From assembly GCA_009602725.1 (NCBI GenBank), contig WELB01000138.1, positions 131,230 through 146,707 on the forward strand: 15,478 bases of DNA, in the 5' to 3' direction. The DNA is from Spirogloea muscicola. Lineage: Eukaryota > Streptophyta > Zygnematophyceae > Spirogloeales > Spirogloeaceae. A program made the position numbers and the translations under genes. Positions 1 through 10,068 of the stretch are shown here, one piece after another (position 1 is the stretch's first letter; every line of letters begins with the position of its first letter). Under the pieces are notes generated by a model, which worked only from the letters and a program-made list of their open reading frames with translations, was not told the DNA's origin and made no database searches.

Positions 1-1690
1 GTGTGGGAAGGGATGCCTGCAGGGAGGATGAAGGTGAGGGGAAGGATGGGTGTTGAATCAGGGAAGCCAGGGTTTGCCGGAGGGAGGTGTCGAACTCCTT
101 GTACAGCTCGCCCACCATGTCCGTTGGGGCGACTGTCCGCTGCAGGTAGCCAGCTCGTTGACCGATGCAGCGAGTAAGGATGGCCAGCGCCAGCTGCGGA
201 TCTCCGAGGAGGGGAAGGGAGGGAAGGGGGGCAAGGTGTTGCTGCAGGCGTTCACGCAAGTCCTCCGCAATGTGGGATGGTGTGCCAAGGGGAACTTTGA
301 GAACAGCCAGCCCATTGGCAGGGGTCTGGCAGCCTGGTGGGAGCTGGAGGTTGGTGGGGAGGGGGCGTGGTGACCATGCCACGTTCTTGGTGGGGCAGAC
401 CCGCAGGCCCATTGTGCTCAGTTCGTGTACGAGCAAGGGATAAGCCGCCATGACTTCTGACGGTGGGCCGACGATATGTGTGTCGTCTGCATAGGAGGGG
501 AAGAGGAGGTTCGGGTGCAGGCTTTGGGTGCGCCGTAGTGCTCGGGAATGTGCCAAGGCGAAAAGTATGGGGCTGAGGGGATCTCCCTGGCGTGTGCCAG
601 TTGTGGACCATAAGGTCGTCCAAGACTCCTCCGAACGCCACAGCAGCCGCCCTGGCCGGCCATAGGCCATGAGGAAATAGGGGATTAAGGAGGGGAAGTG
701 ATCACGCAGCTCCTCCATGATGGCGTTGCGCTCCACAGTGTTGAATGCATTGGCTATGTCCAATCCAAGGACCATGTGTGATGGGTTGACATCCAGCGCT
801 GCGCGGATCCCGTGGACGAGGGCCTCTGCCCCGCAGGACATGCCAGCACCAAATTGGTGGGGTGCAAAATGGGTGGACAGCTGGGACTTTAGCTCGCCGC
901 ACAAAGCCTTGGTCACCAGCCGCATTATTACTTCTGTCATGGCGATGGGCCTGACACCACCTGACGGCTTGGCCAGGGCCAGCAGGTGGCTGGAGTTGAG
1001 AGCGTCGGCGATGCGGGGGGGGATGGTGGCTCTGGTGATGTGCCGGCAGGTGGAGAGGAGCAGAGAGAAGCTTCTTTCGTCTCCATTTTGGAAGATGTCC
1101 CGTAGGTGCTCGAAGAGCCATCCAGAAGGGCCTCCAGACACCATTCGGGGGGCTTTGGTGAGGGCCGTGCGGAGCGCTTCTGCTGAAAGTTCAAGAGGAG
1201 TGGGGAGCTCGCCAACCCAGGGCTCAAGAGGGTGCTGAGGAGGAGGATGCAGCTGGCGCAAGGTGGCTTCAGTGGCCTCATTGTTTGCTGCCAAGGGGTC
1301 GGGGCAGAGGGCCTGAGCGGCTCGAGAGAGCTCTCCTGCTCTGCCAAAGCGTTCTGCACGCGCTAGGTTGCCAATCATGGACTGTTGAGAGGGCTGGTTG
1401 CGGGTGCCTCCACGTGCACGTCGTTCCGAGAGCGCGACCCGAGCGGCTGCTGCACGCTGCTGAGCCAGCTCCTCCCACTTGCCGCTGGCGAAGCGAGCCA
1501 ATCTGTCCTGAAGGCATTTGCGGCCACCAACGCCAAAGAGGGAGGAAAGCGCGGCCAGATTGACTGGTGGCTGGGAAAGGCCAGCCCAAAAGAATGGACA
1601 TAGTCTGAGGGAGCCTGAGTGCGAACGACTAGGACTAATTAAGACATCAGCCAGGGGAAAAAAAAGAAACCCTGGAGCGTTCAGTAAATT
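1..1690 (-). CDS. Non-LTR retrotransposon reverse transcriptase ORF, partial (3' end off the left edge)
   Basis: This is a retrotransposon polymerase that would copy element RNA into DNA. The frame is free of stops for about 563 codons, from just below a TAG at 1691-1693 to the window edge, where it is still open. Seen in order: an N-terminal basic stretch (CLQDRLARFASGKWEE); GPSGW near 1120; the first catalytic aspartate in LGLDIANAFNTVERN (Asp codon 758-760); RQGDPLSPILFAL near 555-590; and the catalytic YADDT box at 479-493. A thumb-like region follows (GQRAGYLQRTV). These are classical RT motifs, and the order and the QGDPLSP box fit LINE-like elements in algae and protists. The first in-frame ATG is at 1378-1376, inside conserved sequence, so the true start, a spliced 5' part or a 5' truncation cannot be settled. 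No endonuclease, RNase H or poly(A) tail is visible here. The absence of stops suggests a young copy. Confidence 0.9.
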
Positions 1691-2999
1691 CTAGTCAGGA
1701 GAATGCAAGTCTGAGTAGCTAGCTACATGACCTTCAGCAAATTGACCCGCTCAGTAAGCACGGGTCAAAACATAAAGGTCACTAGATGTCACAATACTAG
1801 ATGTCAGATATGAATCGTTGCAAGCTATAGACAGCGGCTATAATTGAATCTACAGCGCTCCCAGGCACTTAAGATACACCAGCATGCTGGGCGTGCGTTA
1901 GCCCAGGCTAATGGCTTCTGTGGTGGTGCTTTGGCTCCTCGGCTTAGCTTGTCAGATATGCATGTGCTCACTCGGGCATATTTAGTGTCCCCCTTAGCTA
2001 GCTCATTACCCCGTAACAGGACATTTGTAAGGCTAGAGTTGGCCTCCCCGTCAATGTCATGCGCACCGCGCACTTCTTCTTCTTAAACTAAAGAAGTGGC
2101 TCTCCCAAAGAGGGCAAGGGCTGTGACTGAGGGCTGTTAAATTTTGGGCCAGCTTCTTCTTTGTTCTCTTCTTACCAAGAAAGAAAGAATCCTGTCAGTG
2201 GAGAAGAGTTCTTCTTCTACAGAGTAGCAGCATGCGACGCTGTTTAGGAACCGCATTATGCATTCACTTTTTGCAGGCCTTAGGCGAGGAGCCTGGTCTT
2301 CTGTAAGGCCTGCGAAACAGAGGGATGGCACGCCATGGGAAAGGAGATTGCAGGGCGTTGACAATTACGGGCGTGAAAGCTGATTCTAAATCACATTATT
2401 CTGTAATAGATACTCTTGCTAAGATGTCTAGTTGTGAAGAGGATCATTGGTAGGCTACATACATACTCTTAAAGGATTTAGCTACGAAACGTCTGACTCA
2501 GGGGGGGACATTTGCTGATGAAGCCATCGCAAGGCCACCTTGGCAGAGTCTGTCAGGCTCCTGAGACTCCGTTGACTGGCCATAGTTAGTGCTGACATTG
2601 AGAATATGGACAACAGTACATGCTTGTCTTGCCCCAAACTCATTGACGTACTTGTTCAGGAATCATCACCGTCCCCAATAGGTATTTGTTGCAATTTCAG
2701 TCATTCTTTGTGGATCACTTTTTGTGCAGCCAGCCCGTCTAGATGACCTTCCTACTCTTTTCCAAGATGGACTACAACTCCAGCTTCAGGGCCGCTCTAA
2801 CCCTTTCTGCGGAACCCTTGAAACCCTTGACTTGCCAGATAGCAAGCAAGCCCTGCACCTTGCATGGCACGCATCGGAGCTCAAGAGCCCAGAGCTCCCA
2901 ATAAGCCAAGCGTCACAGCCAGCCAGCCCTTCCCAAGGGGCTGCCTAAGCCCAAACAAAAGTCACATGCAAAATCATGCAGCAAGCTTGAAAGAATGAA
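1691..2999. other. Intergenic stretch, no gene recognised
   Basis: No frame on either strand gives a recognisable protein or a long open frame, and base composition is mixed. It lies between the 5' side of the reverse transcriptase ORF and the 3' end of the J-protein gene, so it probably holds the latter's 3' UTR plus retrotransposon flank. A small hairpin sits at 1742-1768, and an 11-base motif (actagatgtca) occurs twice between about 1780 and 1807. Confidence 0.6.
1742..1768. repeat. Short perfect hairpin
   Basis: TTGACCCG at 1742-1749 is the reverse complement of CGGGTCAA at 1761-1768, giving an 8-bp stem with an 11-base loop. It lies just upstream of the retrotransposon open frame. No function is assigned and it may be chance. 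Confidence 0.5.
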
Positions 3000-5900
3000 T
3001 CAAATGAATTTGAAGACATTCCTGCTGTCAGAAGGTCCTAAATTCATATTGACGTTCTGGAATTGCACATCACCATCGAGCACAGCAGAGACAAAGTTCC
3101 CCAAGGCAGCTACCGTGGTGTCCCCTTCATGCACGGCGTATCGGTGTCGTTTAGCCTTATATGCTACCACAACCATCTGAGATGATTTCTGCGGCGGCGT
3201 CACACCGGGGAAGGCCTGAAGCAGGGCACGGTGGACGCCAGCATCCACCAGGCCATAGTGGATAACAGCCGCTGAGCGCCGCCCGCCAACGCCATTACCG
3301 TTAATTTGAGAAACCTGTTCATGTAACTCAAACTTTGCTGTCAAGAGCAGCGCTGCCCAGCGTTTGAAATCTCAAGCGGATTGGCTAGCTTCCAGTAGCA
3401 GTCAAATCAATCAGCAATTGGCTAGTTCAGGTGCCAACCATCACAACCAGCATAACTAGCTGCATTGTGCTTGTGCTTCAGATCTTAGTTTCTTCCTTGC
3501 AATGGCTCGAGTAAATTGCTGAGCGAGCTACCCTTGGGGTCTTTATGCAGATGCTCACCTCGCCCAAAAGTTGGCGTGCACCATCACCTGCACGGGCAGA
3601 GGCGACGAGGGCCACAATGCAGACCTGCGCACCTGACCCGCAGACCTCCTCAAAATTCTTGACTGACAGCTAGGGGATTTCACCAGCCTCTTCCTGCCTG
3701 GCACCAGCGCAGGCAGCGCAACCTTTTCCTTGGTCAGCAAGCTGCTCCAGCCATTCCCGCAGGGCCGTCAACTTCAGGTCACCAGAGAAAGGAACACGGC
3801 GCCCATCTGGCAGATATCCCATGACGGAGGGGACAGAATGCACGCCATGTGATGTAGCAACAGCCCTCGCAGCCACTGCACCACCCACCTGTCTCAGCAA
3901 GTGCCAGCTTTCAGCTTCAATCACTTGGCCTAGATCAGGCATTATAAGCTTCTGCGTAACAAGTAAGCTTGCATTGTGCTGACCTTGTCAGTCATCAGTC
4001 AATGCGTCCAGCAGAATAAGCACTCGTAGATAAGCTCTTGAAAGAAGAGGCTGCCTGGTTGGCATGTACACTGTACCTCAACATCAAAGAACTCCAAGCG
4101 ATCATGCAGGGCGCCACTGAGGTGCCGCCAAAGTGCTGGTGTCTCAGGCTTGTCTGTGAAGAGGACGGCAATCGCAACCTTGGAGGGGGGCCCGGCCAGT
4201 GTGCGATCCATGCCAACAACGTCTTTGTGCTTAGAGAAGTTGGGCAACTGCGTAAAGCAGTACTCCTTCATTGCGTCTGCAAGCAGAGATGGCCACAGCA
4301 GCCTCAATCAGTAGGAGCCAATAAGAAATCAGCAAATGAACAAGCTCCTAGAATACAGAAACATTCACCTGGGAACACTACTAATGTAGTGTGTCCCGGT
4401 GAAGTGAAATGTCACAGAACTGTCACAGATCTGCTGCGCAGATCCTCCATTAGGTCGAGAGCAAGACGCTGGAACAACCTAAAAATAAGAATTCTTGCAA
4501 ACTCTAGTGGCGTGCAGATCCTGCCACTCACCGGCATCGACAGCGCCCACATAGGTCAGAGGTTCTCTTTTGCCGGCGCCATACGGGAATAGCAGGAACA
4601 CAAAGTCAGTGCCGTAGGTATTGTATTGTGCACAGAGGGCCTGATCCTCTCCACAATCCACAACACCAACCTATTGAGAGGATGCAGCAAGTGTCAGTAG
4701 ATCTTGCAACCCTTTGCAGCTAAAGAAGAATAGGATGCAGCTGCCCACTCGGGCTTTAGCCTTATACTTATATACTCATAACACCCCAAGATTCTTCTCC
4801 AACAACAATTCGACACACATTATGCACAAATGCTACTGCGAGGCAAACCATGAGCACTTTGCATGTGCTCATCAAAATTCGCGACCTTGGCTTCTCCCTC
4901 CTTTCTAAGCATGAAGTTGCCTGCATGCAAGCTGGAAGTCATCATGTTGCATCTCATTACTCTCGAGTAGGCAATCAAGAATCGTTCCAATACCTTGACC
5001 ATGCCCTTGAGCTTCCTCATGAGTCCCTCCAATGCCACCTTAAGAGCTGTAGCCTCAGGCAGCCTGCCCGCGTGAAAGAGCACCAGCCACACTGAGCGCT
5101 CATTGCTGAGCACCTTGGCACCAAAGCTGCCCTTGTTGAGCTGCTCGGCGCCAGCAACGGACTTGAGCGCGTCCCTGGGCTCGTCAGGGAAGCCATACCC
5201 TGCTCTCGCCTGGTGGTCATGCTGATGGCCACTGTGGGCGTGCTGCCGCTGCTGCTTGCTCTGGCCGGCCCTGGCCGCCTGCCCGAACAGGTCGCCAAAC
5301 AGGCCCCCCATGCCGCCGCCACTCCCAAAGTCAAACTGGAACGACCGCTGGCTGCCTTTGCCACCGCTGCCGCCGCCAAAGAAGCTTCTGGCGCCAAAGT
5401 CGCCAGCGCTGAAGGAGGCGCTGCCACCAGGGAAGCCGCCAGGGAAGCCATGGCTGGACGCCTCCTGCCCGTGGTACTGATGTTGGTGCTGCCTGCCTGA
5501 CCCGCCGGAGCCTGTGCCATTGAAGCAAGCGCTTCTAAGTTCCGACTTGCAGTTTGTGACACGGAGCCAAGTGTCCTCCCAAGCTCAATCTCCCAGCTGA
5601 AGCTGCACTAAGCTGTGTGCATGCAGGTCCTTAGCACCCCATCGCGCTTGTAAGGTGAGGAGGGTGGAGTCGAGCGAACCTGCGGTCCTTGGTCCACCCT
5701 CTAGACCAGCCTCGCCAAACATGTCATACTGCTTCCGCTTATCCTCATCAGACAGGACCTCATACGCTGCACACAGATCTTGGTCAAAGCTAATTGTCAG
5801 ATTCCCTTCAAAGTCTGCAAAGTCTGCTTCCAGAAGTCAGCCGTGCCTTCAGCAAGCCAATGAAATGTCTAGCCAAAAGCTTGTGCTTCGTCTGACAATG

Positions 5901-6691
5901 CTTCGTCTGACAAGTCTATTCTCTCGTCAGCGCTGCTCGTTATGCACCCTGAAATAAAGCAACCAGGTAAATGTCCGGCGATGCAGGGCTGCATGAGGAG
6001 ATATAAGCTTCATGACTGCCACTGCATCATGAGCAAAAGAAAGCCTGGCTCTACTCACCGTTGCTGATCTCCATAAATTTGGCTTGTGCCGCCTTTGATG
6101 GATTTTTGTCTGGGTGATACTTGAGCGACTGCCTGGATTGGAAGCAAATATCAGTGACAACACGTGGCTGGCTGCCCAATGTAAAGTCAAGCAACCCTTC
6201 TCAAGAAGTGGTAGCGAGCACACTAGGGAATAAGCTCAGAGATGCGGCCAGGAATGTAGATCATAGCTGCAAGAGAATTGGCTCCTTGTGCTGTCAGTGC
6301 TGCAGTTGAGAGCTGCATCAATAGCAACAGTTGCTAGCAACAAATGCTGTGCTCACTTGTGATATGCTTTCTTGATGTCTCGGTCGCTGGCATCCTTTTC
6401 TACTCCGAGTACCTGCCGCATTTGATGTAATCAAGTAAATCGGATTGGCAAACCATGCGAACAAGAGTGTGGGATCGCTACACTCTTGTGGATTTGCAAG
6501 GAGCGCCGTCTGTACATTGCAGTCATTTCAACGCCACAACAATTCAATTTGACAGAGTCAATCTGCAACGGCACCCATGTCTACTGAAGGGGTACCTTAT
6601 ACAGGTCCTTGGCTTCGGCCAATGCGGATATGCAGAGTAGGACGACGACTCCAGCGAGGAGGCCGAAACTCTTCAGCCTCCATAGCTCCAT
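3000..6691 (-). CDS. ER J-domain protein with thioredoxin-like domains, TMS1/ERdj3A type (10 exons)
   Basis: A predicted ER-lumen Hsp40 that would stimulate BiP ATPase and help fold client proteins. Exons (minus): 6691-6596, 6412-6357, 6132-6059, 5766-5680, 5511-4994, 4670-4532, 4276-4077, 3888-3723, 3662-3559, 3314-3000. All introns are GT-AG and phases agree, giving about 584 residues, near the length I recall for Arabidopsis TMS1 (about 570). Seen: a hydrophobic signal peptide (residues 1-27), then a J-domain opening with [14 protein letters not shown] and carrying HPD at 57-59 (KYHPDKNP). A Gly/Phe/Ser-rich linker (about 105-170) follows. Next come thioredoxin-like segments, including [23 protein letters not shown] (278-290) and [14 protein letters not shown] near the C-terminus. 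No CxxC occurs at the active-site position, so the domain is probably redox-inactive. There is no KDEL tail. Least certain are intron 8 (60 bp) and the last residues. The start is the ATG that opens the signal peptide. Confidence 0.88.
5884..5913. repeat. 15-bp perfect tandem duplication in intron 3 of the J-protein gene
   Basis: TGCTTCGTCTGACAA occurs twice head to tail, at 5884-5898 and 5899-5913. It lies inside the third intron, away from both splice sites. It is probably a replication-slippage product with no coding effect. Confidence 0.8.
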
Positions 6692-6720
6692 CTTGCCAGC
6701 AAATTGTGTCTCGGGCTCTC

Positions 6721-6892
6721 CACGAATATCTAGCAACTGTAGGCCGTCTTCTACTCTGCTTAATGTAGAAATGAGATGACTTCGTCTTGCTGGCTCACGA
6801 GTGCTTCACGAATATTTAGCAACTGCAGGCCGTCTTCTGCTCTGCTTAATGTAGAAATGAGATGACTTCGTCTTGCTGGCTCACGAGTGCTT
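6721..6892. repeat. 86-bp tandem duplication upstream of the J-protein gene
   Basis: Two head-to-tail copies, 6721-6806 and 6807-6892, each begin CACGAATAT and end GAGTGCTT. Only three substitutions are seen between them, near the start of the unit, so the duplication looks recent. It begins 29 bp upstream of the J-protein start codon (minus strand), so it lies in the 5' UTR or core promoter and would duplicate any regulatory site in the unit. Confidence 0.93.
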
Positions 6893-8211
6893 CCGCTTGG
6901 TCAAAGGGAGCCCCACGGAGCTAGGCACCTAGCTGCTGGTGTGCAGCAGCGGCGCTGCCACTCAACAGCCGCATGCAATATGTCGCCTCTGAGTCCAATG
7001 ACTAATTACAACCCGCCAACGAGCGCGGTCTTAGCGTGCCGCTCGAGGAAAGGCCCGGCCGCGCGGCAAACTCCGGCTCTCCGGCCACAGTCTCTGAGTT
7101 GCGGAGCCACGGCGCAGCACTGGATGTCGCAGCGCAGGCCTTCAAGCCTCTGACGGCGGCAGACTCGCTGGCTGCCGGCGGCTGACGGCGTTCTCAGAAG
7201 CCACAACCAAAGGGGAAAGGTGATCTCGGCGCCGTCGCGGCGCTGGGGGCGGCGGGCGGGGCGGCGCGACAGGCGCGGCGACAGAGGGAAGGCAATAGAA
7301 TGAGGCCTGTCTGTAACAGAGTGACAGTGTCCACAATTTTCTACGGGAGAGGAAGCGTATCTGCAGATGTGAGTATCTGCTACTTCGCTGCGGGTTGCAA
7401 TTCGGCAGATTGTTTCAGGGCCCGTGGCGAAACGAAATGGAGGAGGGAGGAGGGAGGAGGGAGGTTGCGCGCGTGCGGCGGGCGCGCCCTCTCATTGGCG
7501 CAGAGCCGTCTAGGTAATGATCTCATTGGCCCGCCTTATGGTGGAAGGAAATAGTAGGAGAAAGTCCGGAACCTTCGGCCGGCTGGCGGGACGCGAACGC
7601 AGTGCTTGAGGAAATCCATCAGGGTCTCTCTTTCGACGCCGCTTCGACGTAGCTGCCTCTCTCGCAAGAGGTGTATCAGGAGATATATATATTGTGTTCT
7701 GTTATGTAGTCCTTCTCTGGCTTCTCTTTCTTTGGCTTTTAGGCTTTGGCTAAAACCCCGACGAGACCCAGAAGGAGCAGCCATAGCGCGGCCTGCTCGC
7801 AAGTGGACTGCGTGAGCCAGGGAGCGTTGGAAAGAGACTGAGAGCCGCATGCGGAAGACCTGGGCAAGCGAGCCGAAGCGTTCGAGCCGGGCAACTCTGC
7901 TTGCTGACCTGGCCGCCGATCGATGGCCTGCCGAGCCAGCCGCAGCAGGAGGTCCAGCCAGCGACTGCCGAGAGCCCCGTGGACGTCGACCGCAAGTGCC
8001 GCGAATGCCGATTACCAGCAGGGTGATCGGCGTACCTACGCTCCTTGCCAGGGGCCGCCAGGCCGACCTCAGGCCAATGTCGCCAAGCTGCTGCTGACGG
8101 GTGGCGAAGGCAGCAACGACTTCCTCGGGCGGGCGGTGTCGTCGGGCGCATATGGGCATGAGGGCGCCCCGGTGTGCCCCCGTGGCCTTCAGAGTAAGAG
8201 CGTCCTGCTTG
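6893..8211. other. GC-rich upstream region, no convincing gene
   Basis: Several open frames exist here, the longest on the minus strand at 7536-8159, but none shows a recognisable domain. Their composition (Arg, Ser and Pro rich on both strands) is what GC-rich non-coding DNA yields. Visible elements are a GC-box-like stretch around 7236-7265 (GGGCGGGGCGG), a G-rich heptamer repeat at 7439-7465, and two ATTGG (inverted CCAAT) boxes near 7495 and 7525, each preceded by CTC. This may be the distal promoter of the minus-strand J-protein gene or a divergent promoter for a gene I cannot recognise. Confidence 0.45.
7439..7465 (+). repeat. GGAGGGA heptamer repeat, G-quadruplex-like
   Basis: About three to four copies of a GGAGGGA-type unit run head to tail, giving many GG and GGG runs separated by a single A. 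Such a run fits the pattern of a two- or three-tetrad G-quadruplex. It lies about 50 bp from two inverted CCAAT boxes in a GC-rich stretch. Confidence 0.7.
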
Positions 8212-8853
8212 AGTTCGGATTAGCGAGCCCACAGTGGCAGGCACATCCTCGCTGCTGCCTACTCTGCAGCTCGTTGCCGCAGCCCGTCGCTGCGGTTCCA
8301 AGCTGGCTCTCTGTGAGTACCAGCGGCGGCCATGCGAACAGCTGCTGACTCTCAGTAGAGTCACGGCCTGCTGGCGGTGCCTCAGACTTCCGCTGCGCTG
8401 CGTGCGCTGGCGCTTCACTGAGGAGTGTAGCAGGGTGTGCCCCAAATAGCTCCTATGACAGGACCCAAGCAGGTCGCTCTGACCCTTAACTGTGTATACA
8501 GTGGTTGGGTCGTTGCATTGACGTGACCTATACACACAGTCAGAGTCAGAGCGTCCTGCTTGGGTTCGTCACTGCAAGTGTAGGGGCAAAGCCTACTACA
8601 CAGTGAAGCGTCAGCGCACAGCGCTGCGAAAGGCCGCACCAGCAGTAACATTACTGAGGCTCACCAGTCAGCAGCTGTATCCCCATGGGATGCGGCAGTG
8701 GTACTTGCAGAGAGCCGGCTGTGGACCGTAGGGATGGGCTGCGGCGACGGCCTGTGCAGCATGGAGCAGACCTTACAGGTTGCTGCAGCTGGCAGCAGCA
8801 GGGCTGTGCCTCTCTCTCTGGCCCTCACTGATTCCCGAGTCCAATCTCGGCTC
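8212..8853. repeat. Large imperfect inverted repeat (fold-back or MITE-like element)
   Basis: The left arm (about 8212-8498) matches the reverse complement of the right arm (about 8529-8853), centred near 8513. Matching anchors are: TGTGTATA 8491-8498 with 8529-8536; ACCCAAGCAGG 8463-8473 with 8555-8565; CAGCTGCTGACT 8339-8350 with 8666-8677; GGCTCTCTG 8305-8313 with 8708-8716; GCCGCAGCCC 8276-8285 with 8736-8745. Spacing to the centre stays nearly constant, so the anchors belong to one long diverged palindrome. The outermost 60 bp on each side align only loosely. No transposase is present. A non-autonomous DNA transposon or an inverted duplication is the likely origin. Target-site duplications were not resolved. 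Confidence 0.75.
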
Positions 8854-10068
8854 ACTACTTATAGTGCGTATAGCGGCTTACTAGTCATAGACCTTCGAAA
8901 TTTGTTCAATTTGTTCCTTTTCCTGGGCTGGTCGATCACTGCCATCGCCGTCTACTGGAACAGTCTTTCATTCTGACCTGCCAGCCCTCCCTGCCTCCTG
9001 CGTGAGGGTGCTGCTGCCCATGACGTGCATATAAGGGCAAGGACTTGAGACAAGCCTTAGCTAGCCTAGTTGCAAGCACCTGCTGCAAAGCCTCGAAGGC
9101 ATTCAGAAGCGTGGACAGTGCTTCTCAAGCACGAGCTGGCAAACACTAGTCTCGTTAATGCAAGCCTAAATCGTTAAGGACAAGAATTCCACCTTTTGCC
9201 ACCAGAAGTCCGACTATCCTTACTTGTGACAAGTAGGAACTGGCTACCTTTGGGAGCCTGAGCATTGCCACAGATACCAGTGGCCTGGCTTAGTGCACAT
9301 TATAGGTTTCATAGTAAAAGGCAACTAAGTATTCTGGCGCAGCTCAAGCACACACTTACTCCCAAGTGCAAGACAGAACTGCTCGTCGGTAGCACAGTGG
9401 CTGCTCAAGGACATGCTGAGGCCATGGTTACAGTCACGAGTTTTATACGCTTGTGTTAAACACCACCATGAAAATGGATAGGTGCTCGTGAATTTGCAGT
9501 ACAGGAATGTTCATGTGCGTAATTCAGATTTCCCCCCAGAATGGGATTTTTCAGGATCTGAAACCTTCACGAAGTCAGTCGCTTGTGGGCACATCTACAT
9601 GGAAGCCTACAAGTATGACCCTTAGCTACATGCGGCCCCTTCCATCTCTTAGTGTCTTCATCTCTTTCTAGCCAACTGGCAAGCCTGCAAGCGTCTCCGG
9701 CAGAGTGTACTTGCTTGCTTTGCCTTGCGCTCACAGTCTGCAACATCATCGACCAAATCTCAAAGCAGCCAGCAGGAAAGCTGCCAAGCCCTCTCTTGAG
9801 TAGCCGAGTCTGTTGAGGCAGCAGCACCAGCAGCCATCAGCAATGTACATGGTCTTTTGACTATCGGATCACCTGGGACCCTGCATGACGAGGCAATCAT
9901 GAGACGAGCACCGTCACTCATAGGCAATCTCTCCAACAATGCAACTGCGTTGAGCGAGATTGCACATATTCGCGCGCGAGGACAGCCATGAATTGCAGCC
10001 ATTGATTTACGACGTCTGAAGCTAGCCAGCATGCAAGCAGCAAAACAAGCGTGCAGACCGTTTGAATC
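8854..10068. other. Intergenic stretch, no gene recognised
   Basis: Short open frames occur on both strands, including two overlapping minus-strand frames at 9567-9827 and 9760-10032, but none carries a recognisable motif. The part next to 10069 is downstream of the minus-strand PAPA-repeat gene and probably includes its 3' UTR. Confidence 0.5.

Noticed and set aside
702-1359. Minus-strand frames overlapping the reverse transcriptase
   Set aside because: They are out-of-frame shadows; the RT motifs all lie in one other continuous frame.
3670-3942. Ending the J-protein gene at the TAG at 3670
   Set aside because: The next two exons continue the thioredoxin-like fold with matching phases, and the total then fits the usual TMS1 length; kept only as a possible intron-retention isoform.
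7536-8159. 207-codon minus-strand open frame
   Set aside because: No motif or domain, composition expected of GC-rich DNA, and competing frames on both strands; no splice-supported extension seen.
7750-8535. 261-codon minus-strand open frame, the longest listed
   Set aside because: It runs into the left arm of the inverted repeat and shows no recognisable family; more likely a chance frame.
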